Below are positions 43,637 to 56,908 of a DNA stretch of 64,000 nt, piece after piece (the first letter of the stretch is position 1; each line of letters starts with the position of its first letter). Position numbers and translations under genes: made by a program. The notes beneath the pieces were generated by a model. It had not been told where the DNA came from, ran no database searches, and saw only the letters and a program-made list of their open reading frames with translations. This DNA is from Eurosta solidaginis (taxonomy: Eukaryota > Arthropoda > Insecta > Diptera > Tephritidae): contig NC_090320.1 in assembly GCF_040869045.1 (NCBI RefSeq), positions 238,080,978 through 238,144,977 on the forward strand, read 5' to 3'.

Positions 43637-46394
43637 ACCTTTCGCTACAACTTTTGAACGGTTTGATTAAAAAATCTAATTTTTTCCATTCGTACTCATA
43701 TTGGCCCCGGGAATACCATTTTCTACTCCGTTTTAAAAAATTTCAAAGCTAAATGTGTTTTTTGGAGTGTATCCATATGGATACAGATTTTGTGTACGGT
43801 AAAGAAAAATGCTGAAATTGAGCTATGCTTTATATTAAATTTTTATTTGTTTCAAGTGTTAAAATACATAAAAATTCATCTTTTACAATAAACAAGGCAT
43901 AAACATAAATATATGATATAAAAAATATACATTTCAAATTCATATACATAAATTAAAATACATAAAGACAAAAATTATACTTACAATATAAAAATAAGAA
44001 AGAACTAAGATAAATAATTTATCAAATTAAATTGTATTTGCATTTGAGATATAATGAAAGTCCCTGAAACAATCTCGTAATCCATTTGGAATGCACAAAA
44101 AAACATCGCATTTTGAGCATTTGTATCTGGTTTGTCCCGTACATCCTTCCATTTTGCATCTACCTTTATCCTTCGAATGTTTCGGCCAATGTTGGTTTCC
44201 GTCATATCGAACTGAAGTCGATGGTGCGGATTTACGTCTTTTCCCGGAGGTCGTTGGGCTGATAGGGATATCCTCATTTAGACATAATGTTGGGCGCCCC
44301 CGTTTACGAGAACAATCGTGTTGATTTGACCTAGCTATAAGTCCATTCGCAATATCGTTACGAAAGCTGAGTAAGTCCATATATTTATGTTTGAACCCAT
44401 TGGTTTCGTGATCCATTCTGTACTCTAACCACGAATTGCATACTGCCAAATCTACAAAGTGGTCAAATATCTTCAGAGTCCACTTTTTAGATCTTATGGA
44501 AATTCTGTACAAGGAGAGCAGGAAATCCAATTTATCTACCCCTCCCATATTCTTATTGTACTCTGCTACAATGTTTGGTTGTGTTATTTGACTGTTTAAC
44601 TTTTTTTCAGCAGAATACCGGGATACTGCATTTAGGGGCTCATGACCGTGGATTGATGACACAAGCTGCACAATTCCTCCATCATGCCATCTGAGAAGAA
44701 AAATGTTATCTGCTCTCTTTATACGATGGTCAAAACTTCCACGGCCTTCTTTTTGCAACTGCTTTTCATTTTTTAAATCAAGTTTGCCAAATCTATTTCC
44801 TCTGATAGTGCCAGTAGCCCAAATGCATTTTTGGCGTAAATATAATATTAAATTTAAAGTCGAAAAATAGTTATCGAAGTACATTTTATGATTTTTTTCT
44901 TCTGGAATAGTTTTTGAAAGGTGAATGACAATATCAGAGCAAAACCCAAACTTTGATTCAGTTAATATTGTGCCTTTTCCTTGGTATATCTCAAAATTAT
45001 ATAGTATGCCTTTTGAGCTACATAGGCAAAACAGTTTCATTCCCCATTTGATGGGTTTCTTTGGCATATTTTGCCTCAAAGAGTCCTTCCTTTAAATGGA
45101 ACCATCATCTCATCCACACAAAGGTTTTCGTCTTTTCGAAGAGTGTAGGTTTTTTGTATAAACATATTTATAAGTTTACGAATAAGATGCAGTTTATCGC
45201 TATGTGGTGAACTAGTTGTAAACTTTAACCCATTTCGCAAAGAATGGAATCTTTGTCTCGACATACTTTCGGGGAATAATGGTATTACGGTACCCATTGT
45301 CCAGTACATTTCCAAACGCGGATAACCGATTGTACCAATCATTATTTCCAGAGATAGAAATTTTAAAAGTTCTTGAGTAGTCAAATTTAAAGATTTCCCA
45401 TTTTTAATTGTTGGCGTCTGGTTTGTTGAAGATACCAGTTCCTGAAGAAATTCTCCTGTGAAATACTCCAAAAAATACTCTATGTGTAATTTAATAGGTT
45501 TCTTTGAGCAAGATTCAATAAAAGTAGCCTCTGGAGTGGTCCAAGACCCTTTTTTCCAACGAAATTGGTCGGCCTTTTTCAATGGCACCTGTGGAGTTTG
45601 GAAAACATCCCTCCTTTGAACTGTCCCATCAACTGAATGGCTCGCTAGTATATCAATTTCCCCAGAACCCTCGTCATTAGCAACACCTATATCCTGTATA
45701 TTTATCTCATACGGCCCTTCTTAGGAAAGCTCTTCTAATAAAAAGGTTTCATTGTTGTCAAGGGCATCTAATAAGTTGTTAGCCAGGTTATCTTCGTCCG
45801 ATTCATAATCTAAATCAGAAATATCAGAGTCGACAAAAGTTGTTAAAAGTTTTTCAATTTCTTGATCTTTTAATCTTCTAGACATTTTTTTTTTAATTAT
45901 TTTACTGTCAGTAGAGCTAAAAACAAACGACTGTTCGATAGCAGCATCAAACGCAAATGATTTTGTTTGCCTTGTGTGTACACCGTTTACAACCAAAACT
46001 TGCTTTTGTATCCATATGGATACAAGGCTTGTTTAAAAAATCGGCGATGCTTTTGCAGATAATAAATTTTAAAAATACTTATGCAATATGTTGAATTGAC
46101 CGATTTTCTACATACTTGGTGCGTTCAGAACCAGATATATGCTCACATTTATATGTAATTTGTATATAACAAACCCCATTTTACTCCAAAAAAACAAAAA
46201 AAAAAGAGATGACCTTTTTTAAAACGCTATATTATTATCAGTCAAAAGTAAACCTTAAATGTTTTTATTGTAAGTGTTTCTGTAAACCTTAAAATATAAT
46301 AAACAGTTGAAAACTAAGTTACTTTTTTGGGGTGGAGACTGTCAGCGCCCCACAAAGTTGAATGTATCCATATGGATACTATATAGCGAAAGGG
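43637..46394 (-). mobile_element. piggyBac-family DNA transposon
   Basis: Flanked by TTAA at 43633-43636 and 46395-46398, the hallmark piggyBac target duplication. Terminal inverted repeats read ACCTTTCGCTA (left) and CCCTTTCGCTA (right, minus strand), so the left terminal C has mutated to A. The 16-bp palindrome GTATCCATATGGATAC is present at 43769-43784, 46008-46023 and 46364-46379, as subterminal repeats. It encodes the broken transposase at 44027-45885. Total 2758 bp, in intron 2, opposite to the host gene. Confidence 0.9.
44027..45885 (-). pseudogene. piggyBac transposase (one stop, one frameshift)
   Basis: DDE transposase of the piggyBac (DDE_Tnp_1_7) family, which excises and inserts at TTAA. 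Start chosen at MSRRLKDQEIEKLL (45885), preceding an acidic N-terminus (DSDISDLDYESDED). A TAA at 45721-45723 interrupts the frame, which continues in the same frame to 45076. There a one-base shift occurs between FKGRTL and LRQNMPKKPIKWG. Catalytic acidic residues are retained: VDEMMVPFKGR, MYFDNYFS and GGVDKLDFL. The C-terminus has a Cys/His-rich domain (CKMEGC, CSKC, CIPNGLRDCFRDFH) as in active family members. Only two lesions and intact active-site residues suggest recent death. Confidence 0.92.
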
Positions 46395-46560
46395 TTAACT
46401 GGCACTGATGCGCATCCGTTGATACCGCTTTCGGCCATATGGGACCAATTTTTGAAATTAACTAAAGTCTTAAAAGAGTAGAAAATATAGTAACGCACCA
46501 AACGTCGCGCCGATATTTTTTACGTTCGTCGGCGAGGTGCGAAAAACGACGAAAATCAGC

Positions 46561-46808
46561 GGCGGCGTATATCTCTACTCCGAACAGCATCTTCAAGGCA
46601 GATTAGTTTTCACTGAGGAGCTTTTCATGGCAGAAATACACTCGGAGTGTTTGCAAATCACTGCCAGGGGCGACCCCGCCTAGAAAAACTTTCTTCTAAT
46701 TGAAAAAATCTTGTTTCTTAAATTTTGATGATGCTTTGCCCAGGTCGTGAACCCAGGATCTTCGGTGTGGTAGGCGGAGAACTCTACCACCATACCATGG
46801 CGGGCGGC
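46561..46808 (-). mobile_element. tRNA-derived SINE, copy 2 (5' head complete, tail lost)
   Basis: Minus-strand head: TATGGTGGTAGAG-type A box (near 46785-46797) and GGTTCACGACC B box (46743-46753). The body shares CTCCGAACAGCATC, GGCAGATTAGTTTTCACTG and GGGGCGACCCCGCC with copy 1. It stops about 180 bp short of the copy 1 tail. Confidence 0.8.
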
Positions 46809-47399
46809 TCGTGCTAGCGTAGACCCTGTCTTATTTAGGATCTATATGTCCTAGTTGATAATACCAGATCTGTCATCTCCGCAACGTCAGATGCCTGGAG
46901 CAGTGATTTGTCATTATGATGCAACGTCGTCTGTGTACGCTGTAAGTTTGACGCGTTGCTCTTAAATTTGAAGAGTTGTCAAACAAAGTTGATCCTGCAG
47001 ATCTGCTAATACATTTCTATAAACTTCGGAAATCCTTTTTTAAATTTAATTCATTGACTGGCGCTAGCTTCCCAAAAATATGTAAACAATTTTCGAAATA
47101 CATTCTTTAACTGTACCCCTAAAAAGACTCAATGACTTTTCAACTTTGCTGCATTCTTTGTATGGCATATGACCACATGTCACAAGGCTTCACTACACCA
47201 CCGTCAGTCAAATGCATTCGGCATTTCCGACACGCTTTCCTCCTCTAAATTCTTCCTACTCTAAATTCAATATGAGCATCGGTGTCGTCTGTCACGGATT
47301 TATTGTTGTTGCTGTTTTTGAAGCTATTTGTTGGTCATATTTTGTGTTGTTGGTATTTATATTTGGAATAGAAATTTTTTGTTGCGGTCGCTATGTTTT
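46809..47399. other. intron 2 DNA without recognised features
   Basis: No frame or repeat supported. Confidence 0.35.
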
Positions 47400-49863
47400 T
47401 ATACTCAGTTGAGCAGAGCTCACAGAGTATATTAAGTTTGATTGGATAACGGTTGGTTGTACATATATAAAGGAATCGAGATAAATATAGACTTCCATAT
47501 ATCAAAATAATCAGGATCGAAAAAAAATTTGATTGAGCCATGTCCGTCCGTCCGTCCGTCCGTTAACACGATAACTTGAGTAAATTTTGAGGTATCTTGA
47601 TGGAATTTGGTATGTAGGTTCCTGAGTACTCATCTCAGATCGCTATTTAAAATGAACGATATCGGACAATAACCACGTCCACTTTTTCGATATCGAAAAT
47701 TTCGAAAAACCGAAAAATGCGATAATACATTACAAAAGACAGATAAAGCAACGAAACTTGGTAGATGAGTTGAGCTTATGACGCAGAATAGAAAATTAGA
47801 AAAACTTTGGACAATGGGCGTGGCACCGCCCACTTTTAAAATAAGGTAATTTAAAAGTTTTGCAAGCTGTAATTTGGCAGTCGTTGAAGATATCATGATG
47901 AAATTTGGCAGAAACGTTACTCCTATTACTATATGTACGCTTAATAAAAATTAGCCAAATCGGAGAAGGACCACGCCCACTTTTAAAAAAAAATTTTTTT
48001 AAAAGTAAAATTATAACAAAAAATTTTATATCTTTACAGTATATAAGTAAATTATGTCAACATTCAACTCCAGTAACGATATGATGCAACAAAATACAAA
48101 AATAAAAGAAAATTCCAAAATGGGCGTGGCTCCGCCCTTTTTCATTTAATTTGTCTAGGATACTTTTAGCGCCATAAGTCGAACAAAAATTAACCAATCC
48201 TTTTGATATTTGGTAGTGGCATAGATTTTATGACGTTAACTGTTTTCTGTGAAAATGGGCGAAATCTGTTGATGCCACGCCCAGTTTTTATACACAGTCC
48301 ACCGTCTGTCCTTCCGCATGGCCGTTAACACGATAACTTGAGCAAAAATCGACATATCTTTAATGAACTTAGTTCACGTACTTACTTGAACTCACTTTAT
48401 CTTGGTATGAAAATTGAACGGAATCCGACTATGACCACGACCTCTTTTTCGATATCGAAAATTACGAAAAATGAAAAAAATGTCATAATTCTATACCAAA
48501 TACGAAAAAAGGGATGAAACATGGTAAGGTACGTGGATTGTTTTATTGACGCGAAATATAACTTTAAAAAAAACTTTATAAAATGGTTGTGACACCTACC
48601 ATATTAAGTAGAAGAAAATGAAAAAGTTCTGCAGGGCGAAATAAAAAACCCTTAAAATCTTGGCAGGTACTACATATATAAATAAATTAGCGGTATCCAA
48701 CAGATGATGTTCTGGGTCACCCTGGTCCACATTTCGGTCGATATCTGGAAAACGCTTTAACATATACAACTACCACCACTCCCTTTTAAAACTCTCATTA
48801 ATACCTTTAATTTGATGCCCATATCGTACAAACTCATTCTACAGTCACCCTTGGTCCACCTTTATGGCGATATCTCGAAATGGCGTCCACCTATAGAACT
48901 AAGCCCCACGCCCTTTTAAAATACTCATTAACACCTTTCAATTGATACCCATATCTTACAAACATATTCTAAAGTCACCCCTGGTCCACCTTTATGGCGA
49001 TATCTCGAAAAGGCGAACACCTATAGAACGAAGGCCCACTCCCTTTTAAAAATACTCATTAACCCTTTCATTTGATACCCATATCGTACAAACAAAGTCT
49101 AGAGTCACCCCTGGTCCACCTTTATTGCGATACCTCGAAAAGGCGTCCACCTATAGACCTAAGGCCCACTCCCTTTTAAAATACTCATTATCTCCTTTCG
49201 TTTGATACCCATATTGCACAAACGAATTCTAGAGTCACCCCTGGCCCACCTTTATGGCGATATCTCGAAACGGCGTCCACCTATGGAACTAAGGATTACT
49301 CCCTTTTAAAAAACTCATTAACACCTTTCTTTTGACACCCATATTGTACAAACAAATTTTAGGGTCACCCCTGCTCCACCTTTATGGCGATATCTCGAAA
49401 CGGCGTCCACCTATGGAACTAAGGATAACTCCCTTTTAAAATACTCATTAACACCTTTCTTTTTATACCCATATTGTACAAACAAATTCTAGGGTCACCC
49501 CTGGTCCACCTTTATGACGATATCTCGAAAATGCGACCACCTATACAACAACCACCACTCCCTTTTAAAACCCTCATTAATACCTTTAATTTGATACCCA
49601 TATCGTACAAACACATTCTAGAGTCACCCCTGTTCCACCTTTATGTCTATATCCCTAAATGGCGTCCACCTATAGAACTATGGCCCACTCCCTCATAAAA
49701 TACAGTGTAATACCTTTCATTTGATACACATGTCATACAAACACATTACAGGGTTACCTCGGTTCATTTTCCTACATTGTTATTTTCCCTTATGTTGTCA
49801 CGATAGCTCTCAACTGAGTATATAATGTTCGGTTACACCCGAACTTAACCTTCCTTACTTGTT
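47400..49863 (-). mobile_element. DINE/Helentron-like repeat, copy F (full length, intron 2)
   Basis: Runs TATACTCAGTTGAGCAGAGC to CCTTACTTGTT as in copy A, with the (GTCC)n microsatellite near 47542-47562, two TTTTCGATATCGAAAA palindromes (about 47683 and 48448), GGGCGTGG boxes and a 130-bp array at 48835-49745. The end hairpin is GTTCGGTTACACCCGAAC. Non-coding. Confidence 0.85.
48835..49745. repeat. 130-bp tandem repeat inside copy F
   Basis: About seven units with GTCACCCCTGGTCCACC and GGCGATATCTCGAAA words. More diverged between units than in copies A and E. Confidence 0.9.
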
Positions 49864-50600
49864 GATAGTAAATTTTACGATGTCAATGTGGCATGTGACA
49901 TGCAACCAGTCACATGCTACACTTGTTAAATAAAAAATTTTAAATTCGGCCAAACAAAATTCTGCTCCCACTCATACTCATTCTCATTCATTTAATGGAG
50001 AACTTTCCCCACTAGTATAAGAGTCTATTTTTAAAAAAGTTGTGAGTCTGTAGAACCTGCAGTAGCGTAGGTATATAGCCAGTGCCGTAGATGTAAGAGG
50101 AGTATGCAAGTAATTGGAGAAATTCAGTAGTCACTGCTGCTCTAAGAACTGGCCTTTCGAAAAGTCCTAAATTTAGGTTGCGGGAAAGAAAAGACAAGTA
50201 CATAAGGACATATATTTCCGCTTGAATGAGGCTGGAAGGACACATATCTAGGACCTATGAAAATGGCCTGCCATTCGATAATTTTAATCAAAGTCATCGG
50301 GGTCAACCCATTTACGGATGCAAAGAACTACACCAGCTTCAATTTGTTGTGTTAACAGTGCTTCGCCACATTCAATAGCTGCGGCTAATCACATCTTCTG
50401 ATCAAAGTTCTCTAACGGGAGACCAATGAAACAAGCAGTTTCAACAGGGTTAGACGATAGAGAAGTTGCTGTAATAGGCCAAAGTGCCACATTATAATTG
50501 AAGGTACAGCAGGTGTCATATGGGGATACATTGCATATGACTGGAGAATTCCACTTCGCTATCTACTGTAAAGATGCCACAAAAGGTATTGTCGGCAACT
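49864..50600. other. intron 2 DNA without recognised features
   Basis: No supported gene or repeat. It includes the pre-insertion site of the LINE at 50615. Confidence 0.35.
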
Positions 50601-50614
50601 TAAAGTTGGATTAA

Positions 50615-51431
50615 TGGTTCCGACGTAGTGGAAGGGGTAGGGTCTGCGGTATACTGTGCTAATCCGGAAATAAGCAGATCCTGCAGGCTGCCGGATTACT
50701 GTAGCATTTTCCAAGTGGAAATATTAGCCTTAACCAAAGCAATAGAAACCCTGGAAGAGAATAGCTTAAGCTGCAACCATGTTAACTTTTATAGTGACAG
50801 TCAAGCAGCAATTAAGGCAATAATCTCGCATAGCACAGCATCTAAATGCGTGTTAGAGTGTAAGCAGTATCTGGAGAGAATCGGGACAGGGAGAATCTTA
50901 CACCTATATTCGGTGCCAGGGCATATTGGAATAGACGGGAATGAAAAAGCGAACGAACTAGCTGAAAAGGGCGCATCCCTTGAAGCTTGCTCCGTAGACG
51001 TCCCAATTAGACTGGGCGAGATTAAGCGAAGGCGAGATGTGCACATGATCGACCAAGCGGGAAAGACGTGGGTTCAAGCGCGGGGCTGTAAAGTGTCGAA
51101 GATTATGTGTAGGTCTTACAACCTTAGACTAACAAAGTTGCTTCTATCATTGAAAAGAGAGGACTGTAGACTCATGACGGATATTCTGACGGGACACTAA
51201 TAGCAACAGCTATTAGGAGTGATACAGCTGTCAGATCTAGAAGCAGCAAGTGGCTTAAGTCCTAGGAAGCTTCTTGTATTTGCCAAGAGGACGGAGTTAT
51301 TTTATAACATAGGTCCTGGTTTTTGATAGGGTTTTTCAGTTTGGTCGTTAAAACAAACTTCTGGTAACACTACGCACTCAGTCAGTCTATGTGAGGTCCT
51401 CATGGACCGGCCAGTTCAACCTAACCTAACC
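50615..51431 (+). pseudogene. LINE family L1, 5'-truncated copy with RNase H
   Basis: TAAAGTTGGATTAA at 50601-50614 and 51432-51445 is a 14-bp target duplication. The insert begins within RNase H (GVGSAVYCANPEISRSCRLP) and retains FYSDSQAAIKAIISHSTAS, VPGHIGIDGNEKANELAE and DVPIRLGEIKRRRDVHMID. It lacks the cysteine tail because of a deletion after LTGH (about 51198). It ends CGGCCAGTTCAACCTAACC. The frame from 50628 to 51200 is open, showing it is fairly young, but there is no polymerase. Confidence 0.88.
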
Positions 51432-51445
51432 TAAAGTTGGATTAA

Positions 51446-52523
51446 GTTCATTTGTTGTACGTGGAATTTCTCATATCAATCCACGAAGACAGATATGTCC
51501 ATTGCCAATGTTTTCTGTGAGACCCGGGTGGTCAACATCGTCAACTCAGAAGGGCTGACTCCCGTTAGAGAATGCTGATAACAATTTTTGAGTGATAGCG
51601 TCTATTGGCTGTGTCGAAGCCTAGCTACAAAAAAAAAAAAAAACAACTTAAGAGGAAGGGAATTATCAACTTCCATGATATTCTACAGACTTCAGCCCCA
51701 CACGTCACAAAAGAAGTACCGAATCGACTCCTCTTCCTGCATTCAATGATATTCCCCAGCAGATCAGCTTTTGGTTCACATTAGGAGTTGTTCGCGAACT
51801 CATAGATATTCGATACCAAGCGAAGAAATATAATGGAATATTTTTTAAAAGGCGTCAACGACGCTCGGAACATAAGACCAATTGCAGATTTTATCAGTCA
51901 ATAAGATTTTTCTATACCTGCAGATATTTTGAGGATATTTCAGCTATAGCAGCTTTTTTCATTTTTGGGCAATTAGTAGTAGCTCGATTTCTATCTATAT
52001 AAAATGATTGGCCAACCAAAATTTTAAGTACGTAAGTGTTTTTGAATCAGAAGTTCCGTCCCGCAGTTACAAGGGTTATCGAAACTCAGATGATTTTAGT
52101 CCAAAAAAAATCAGGTGCCCCGCAACTCCAAAACATTCACATGCTACTTAGCTGACTCATCGGTAAATCAGTTCACTAATCCATCGGTGCTCTCATCGAT
52201 CACTATTCGCTTGAGATAGGTGAGGAATAAAGCTAGAGGATGGATTGGTGTAGTACAAAGAGTTCGGTTGACTCACACTGAAGTTTTTCTGTTGAACGGT
52301 TTTTGATAGTGCTAGCAGAGGCTAATGGGCTCTATCAGACTCCGCAGCGGATTGGCCCTCATGTCAACCACGGCTTTTGGTAGCTGTGGCAGAATATCCA
52401 AACTTTGGAATCTCTGCCCCTCATATGAGTGGTACCAACTAAGCGATATTGTGTATTCTCGTGAAAGGAAGTGATTTCGTTTTACCTGGTTTGCCAATAA
52501 GCCCGCAGGATTGTCATGTAAGA
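51446..52523. other. intron 2 DNA without recognised features
   Basis: A 15-base A run near 51629. No supported frame. Confidence 0.35.
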
Positions 52524-52947
52524 GTTGTTGTTGTTGTTGTTGTAGCAATAAGGTCACTCTCCGAAGGCCTTGGCGAGTGTTGTCGATGTTGATGGTCCTT
52601 TGCCGGATGCAGATCTGGTACGATCCGGTAATAAGCACCATAAATGTACTAGCCGGGCCATCTCTTGGAACGGTTTGGTATGACCACATGAAACCTTCTA
52701 GGCCATCACGCCCTCCCACCACCTGGATCTATCGGAGTTCGGCCAGATTCTCGGCTGTTAATGAAACGGGATTCGCCACGGTTAGGTGAGGTTGAAAATT
52801 GGGTTTGGAGAAGCTACATATTGCGCTGGCAATCTCTTGAGAGGGTGGCCCTACACAACCCGTTGATTCAATTTGGTATTTTAGTTGCCTCTTACAACAC
52901 GCATACCTACAGCGGGTATATTCTAAGCCTCCTAATCCGCTGGGGAG
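52524..52947 (-). repeat. (CAA)n-tailed dispersed repeat, longest copy
   Basis: The + strand shows (GTT)5-6, then TAGCAATAAGGTCACTCTCC, ATGGTCCTTTGCCGGAT, ACCATAAATGTACTAGCC, GACCACATGAAACCTTCTAG, a Pro/Ser-like GC-rich middle, CTTGAGAGGGTGGCCCTAC and an end with AGCGGGTATATTCTAAGCC and CCGCTGGGG. It is the reverse complement of the copies at 3950 and 8435 and extends further 5'. Possible short frames are not conserved in the other copies. Confidence 0.75.
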
Positions 52948-52960
52948 TCATGTCAGAGTT

Positions 52961-54430
52961 ACATTTTATGCTTACCATGCAGGGCTAACAATATATTTCT
53001 TTTGAAGTGGATTGCTCAGTAATCAGCATATTCTACCGAGGTCATATATCAGGTTGTTAGCAATTGAAAGCAGAGCTGATAGAACTCATATCATTATGAT
53101 CTGGTCTGTTGTCCCTACTCACCTACCCGCCAAAGTGCTGGTGTTTAGCAGCAGGCGAATAAATTCTATCAGAGTAGTAACGACAAGTCGTAGATTTGAG
53201 ATAACAGTGTCACCACGATTTCCGCAGGATGAATAATGTTTCAATCCTCCTCCGATGTCAAGCAAAGCGTCATTATAGATCACTCGAAATCGAAAATGGA
53301 GGGGCATCAGATAAACTCCTTTTGCAAAAGGTATGCTGTCATAGCACCATTCGCCCCGAATAACTCTAGACCACATACTCGGGCTGCTACGTGCGTAAAG
53401 TGTTTAATAGGAACAACAAGTTGTTGATAGGTCTAACATCGACGGAAGGGACATACAAAATTACATCCTAAAAAAAAAAGGTTATTTTTTTTCTACCTCA
53501 GACTATTGGTGTAAATATGAGCCAGTCATTGATAAGAAATCCCAAAAGATCTCTTGGCTTGCATAATAATAATAACAATCGTCTTCGGATGCTTGTGCTA
53601 GTTTAAAGTAAGGATGCCCACGCAATGGCTCTTTTGGCTCCCATCAACATCACTTTGGCTCCTGCTGGTTCCCAACAACAACCAAATCGATATCGGTAGA
53701 TTTACATTAATAATAATCAGATCATGCTTTCAATTTCTAATTCAAAAATGTGTTGGTCAAACAAACGGCAAAAAAATCGATCGACTCATTAACTTTGGCT
53801 CCCGCTGGCTCCCAACAACAACCAAACCCGATAAACAACTCCTCCTCCTTCTATGTTGACGCTCATGTGCGGGGAAGTGCATTGTATTCTTCAGATTTTT
53901 AGCTCGTGTTACATCTAAATTTCATTGTTTAATATCCGGCATCATCACCTTTTTTTCTTCTTCTTGTCTTTTTACAACTTGTGTTCATCTCAATTTTATA
54001 GGTCGGTGTATCATGGTTTGATGATTTGAATGACTTAATTTTGTCTGCTCGGAAACGATTTTCGTGTGTTCGCATTTTAATTGATGATACGTGATGTCGT
54101 AAAGTTAAAACTACTCTGTAGCTCTATTGTTCGTACTTGGCACATTTGATTTCGGTGGCATTTCGAACAACTATGAAGCATGTAAACATAGAATTTAAAG
54201 AGATTGGCATAATAAATTTTAATACATTTTAACGCATGGTTGCTTGTGTAATTATGTAGGTGGATATGGTGCTGTAATTTGCAGGGGGAGATTGTTAGGG
54301 GGTGTTGTTGTTGTTGCAATGCGATATGCACAAATGACAGTTTAGTGAACAGCTGCTGCTGATCACAAAGTTCATGGCTGGAAGTAGAAATGTTCACGCT
54401 GCCGTAAATCAATAGCTTACTTTGTTGAAC
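52961..54430. other. intron 2 DNA; 36-bp direct repeat
   Basis: TTTGGCTCCTGCTGGTTCCC with CAACAACAACCAAA (from about 53652) recurs as TTTGGCTCCCGCTGGCTCCC with the same tail (from about 53793). Otherwise nothing recognised. Confidence 0.4.
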
Positions 54431-55115
54431 TCACTTTGTCGCACGATAGACGGTCACCCTGTGTGAAACCTCGTTAAGTTTCGAACTGCTCGGATTCCTA
54501 ATTCTGACTGAGCTAATGGCGTTGCTCAAAGTCATTTTGCACGAAACGCTTAACAGGCTGATTCCGCGGTAGTTGGCGCAATTTGCAGGATATCCCAACT
54601 CCTTGACTGGGCAAAGAACACTTAGATTCCAATCGTCGACATTATTTTGCATACAAATTAATGCATGTTACTTAGCAACTCCTCGCCGCCGTATTTTAAA
54701 AGCTCCGCTCATCATAGTTGGGTGGCGGAACATTTATTCCATCATCATCGATTTCGAGCTCGTGTTCATCATTCTCCCCATTTGAGAGAGCAGAGAAGTG
54801 TTCCATCCATAATCTGAGTACTCCCGTTACTAGGTCGCCGTCTTCGATTTTATAGGAGTTTGTCCCAGGCTTAAACTTACTGTTTGTCGTCGAATTTTTT
54901 AGCATAACTTGCCTGCGTTATTCCTAGTGCCTAACAACTCGAGCTCCTCGCACTCACGCCTTTCGACCTCTGTTGTTTTCTTTCCCTAAAGGCGTATCGT
55001 TTCCCTTTTTCAACTCGCGATAGCGTTCATACACTCTTCTTGTTGCGTTCGCCTTTAAGAAAACCCTGTTGGCAGCGTCTTTTCTTTCAGTTGCAACTCG
55101 GCATTCTTCATAGTA
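54431..55115 (-). pseudogene. second LINE type: pre-RT linker and RT start
   Basis: On the minus strand from 55115: YYEECRVATERKDAANR, RRVYERYRELKKGND and EVERRECEELELLG (linker between endonuclease and polymerase). Then GDLVTGVLRLWMEHFSALSN (54800s), and after breaks CPVKELGYPANCANYRGISL (RT block 1-2). Several stops and a shift near 54690. The pattern is that of CR1/RTE/Jockey-like ORF2; clade not determined. Distinct from family L1. Confidence 0.75.
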
Positions 55116-56908
55116 CCAGTTTTTTTTTTTCACGGTGGCTCAGAAAGAAAAAAAATATCTTTTGGCCCATCCTAGTGCACACACAAAAGTTTCGGGCTTA
55201 TTTAGCAATTGTGCTGAGCAATGGCACAATGCTCTCATTAACGTTTCTCGCGCTGAATGGCAGCAGCTGTGAGTTTAATAGTTCTATATACAAGAGGGCT
55301 TTTTGACCAAAATCTCAGTATGCACCTCAGCTGGTGAGTGTAATATACATCCTCATGCCCATTTTGAACTTAGCTGGGGATCGTCTTTTGTTAAAAAATG
55401 CTATAGACTTTTAAAGACTATCCAGATCTGTTACTACTATGAGTTTTATTACAGCGCTGAATAAAGATATGGTACTCGATAAAATCCCGCTCGCTTCAGA
55501 AAAAACGAACGCCGTGCTGCGCTGAGGTAGTTCATCGACTACGGGGTACTAATCCCATCATGTGATCTCATACATGACACAATTGCTATAATGAAAACGG
55601 TAGCTGCCTGTTGTTGTTGTTGGATATAGAAGCAGTACGTTCCGGAGCCCGAAAATCTCGAGAATGATTTAAAATTACCACATTGAACCTGCTAGGCCAT
55701 CTCGCCCCTATTATTTATTCGTAAAAATTCTGTATCATTGGAAACTTACATTTGAGTACAATTAGAGAACCACACTTGAGTACAAGTTGAGAACTATTTT
55801 TTTTTTAATATTTGATTTTTTTATAACTAAGATCCGGACCCGAGTTTTAGAAATCTTGCATGAAGCCTGGAGCCATCTCTAAAGTAGACCAATTTCTGGA
55901 AGCAATTTTTCTAGAAGCTCTTTGATTTCTGGTTGACTAACAAACCACATTGCCTCATTCTGCCCCACTTCTGAAACAGCATATCATATAAGCACTTGAT
56001 AAGTAGTATTCAGGGGATCTGTTAACGTCTGTAAGGTATTCTTCTTCGTCTTCTAGCAAATATAAGATTTTATTTTCATTTCACGTTAGAACTTCCCTCA
56101 ACAAGATAGCTTCAATATGAGGCATGGCCACGCCAATACAGAGGTTTCCAGCAATAAAAAAGAAATATTGGAGGGACTCATCCAAAGGTAGGCTGAGAGA
56201 ACAAACTGTGTCTTCTGGCTTAGACTGTAAAGATAAAGGCGTTAAATTGATCGGAAGAAAATAAGTGTTTAGTATCATTCCAATAGTTATGCGGCCCAAA
56301 CATTAGACTTGTTAGGGTGCAGTCTGCACGGGTTAAAGTTTTACATGCTACAGTATCTATTTGAGTTGCGCCATTGTGACAAACGTTAAGGGTATAAAGT
56401 CATTACTGCGCGATGATTCGTCATCAGATATCTTACTCAACTTCTGCAAAATATCTTCCTGGTTAGTGGACGTGTTCTAAATTCGAACAAAAAGAACAGC
56501 AAGGTAGACAATTGGTGTTATCTCTGTCGATTTTACTATCCTACCATGCCCTTTTCTTATTATGAAAGATAGCCGGAGATTGTTGACCACGCAAATAACT
56601 ACACTATTCAATTTTTTTTCTTGAAGTGCCACCATCGAAAGTCTTCAAAGTAACTTGATCAGAGAATGCGGTACATTGGCTGGTCTTGTATTGTTTGGGG
56701 TCGCTTTAAGTGCTTTAGCGTGTTGCCAATTGTAACGTGGCAGAATTTTCCCTTTGGAATGCATACGGGCAGAGAAGCAAAAGCATATTGGGAGTATTCC
56801 ACCATACTGCATCGGTCTGCTTTGTTCAAATTAATGTATTTACTTTAATTCCTTGTCAGAAAGGCAGTTTGCGAGTCAATACAAATAAAATTAATATAAG
56901 AATAATTT
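55116..56908. other. intron 2 DNA with a small repeat copy
   Basis: Only the repeat at 55609-55710 is recognised. Frames are short and unmatched. Confidence 0.35.
55609..55710 (-). repeat. (CAA)n-tailed dispersed repeat, short decayed copy
   Basis: (TTG)n then TACGTTCCGGAG and ACCACATTGAACCTGCTAGG, CCATCTCGCCCC, matching parts of the 52524 copy with an internal deletion. Confidence 0.6.

Noticed and set aside
50012..50245. 77-codon minus-strand frame
   Set aside because: No recognised family, no splice or promoter context, isolated in intron 2.
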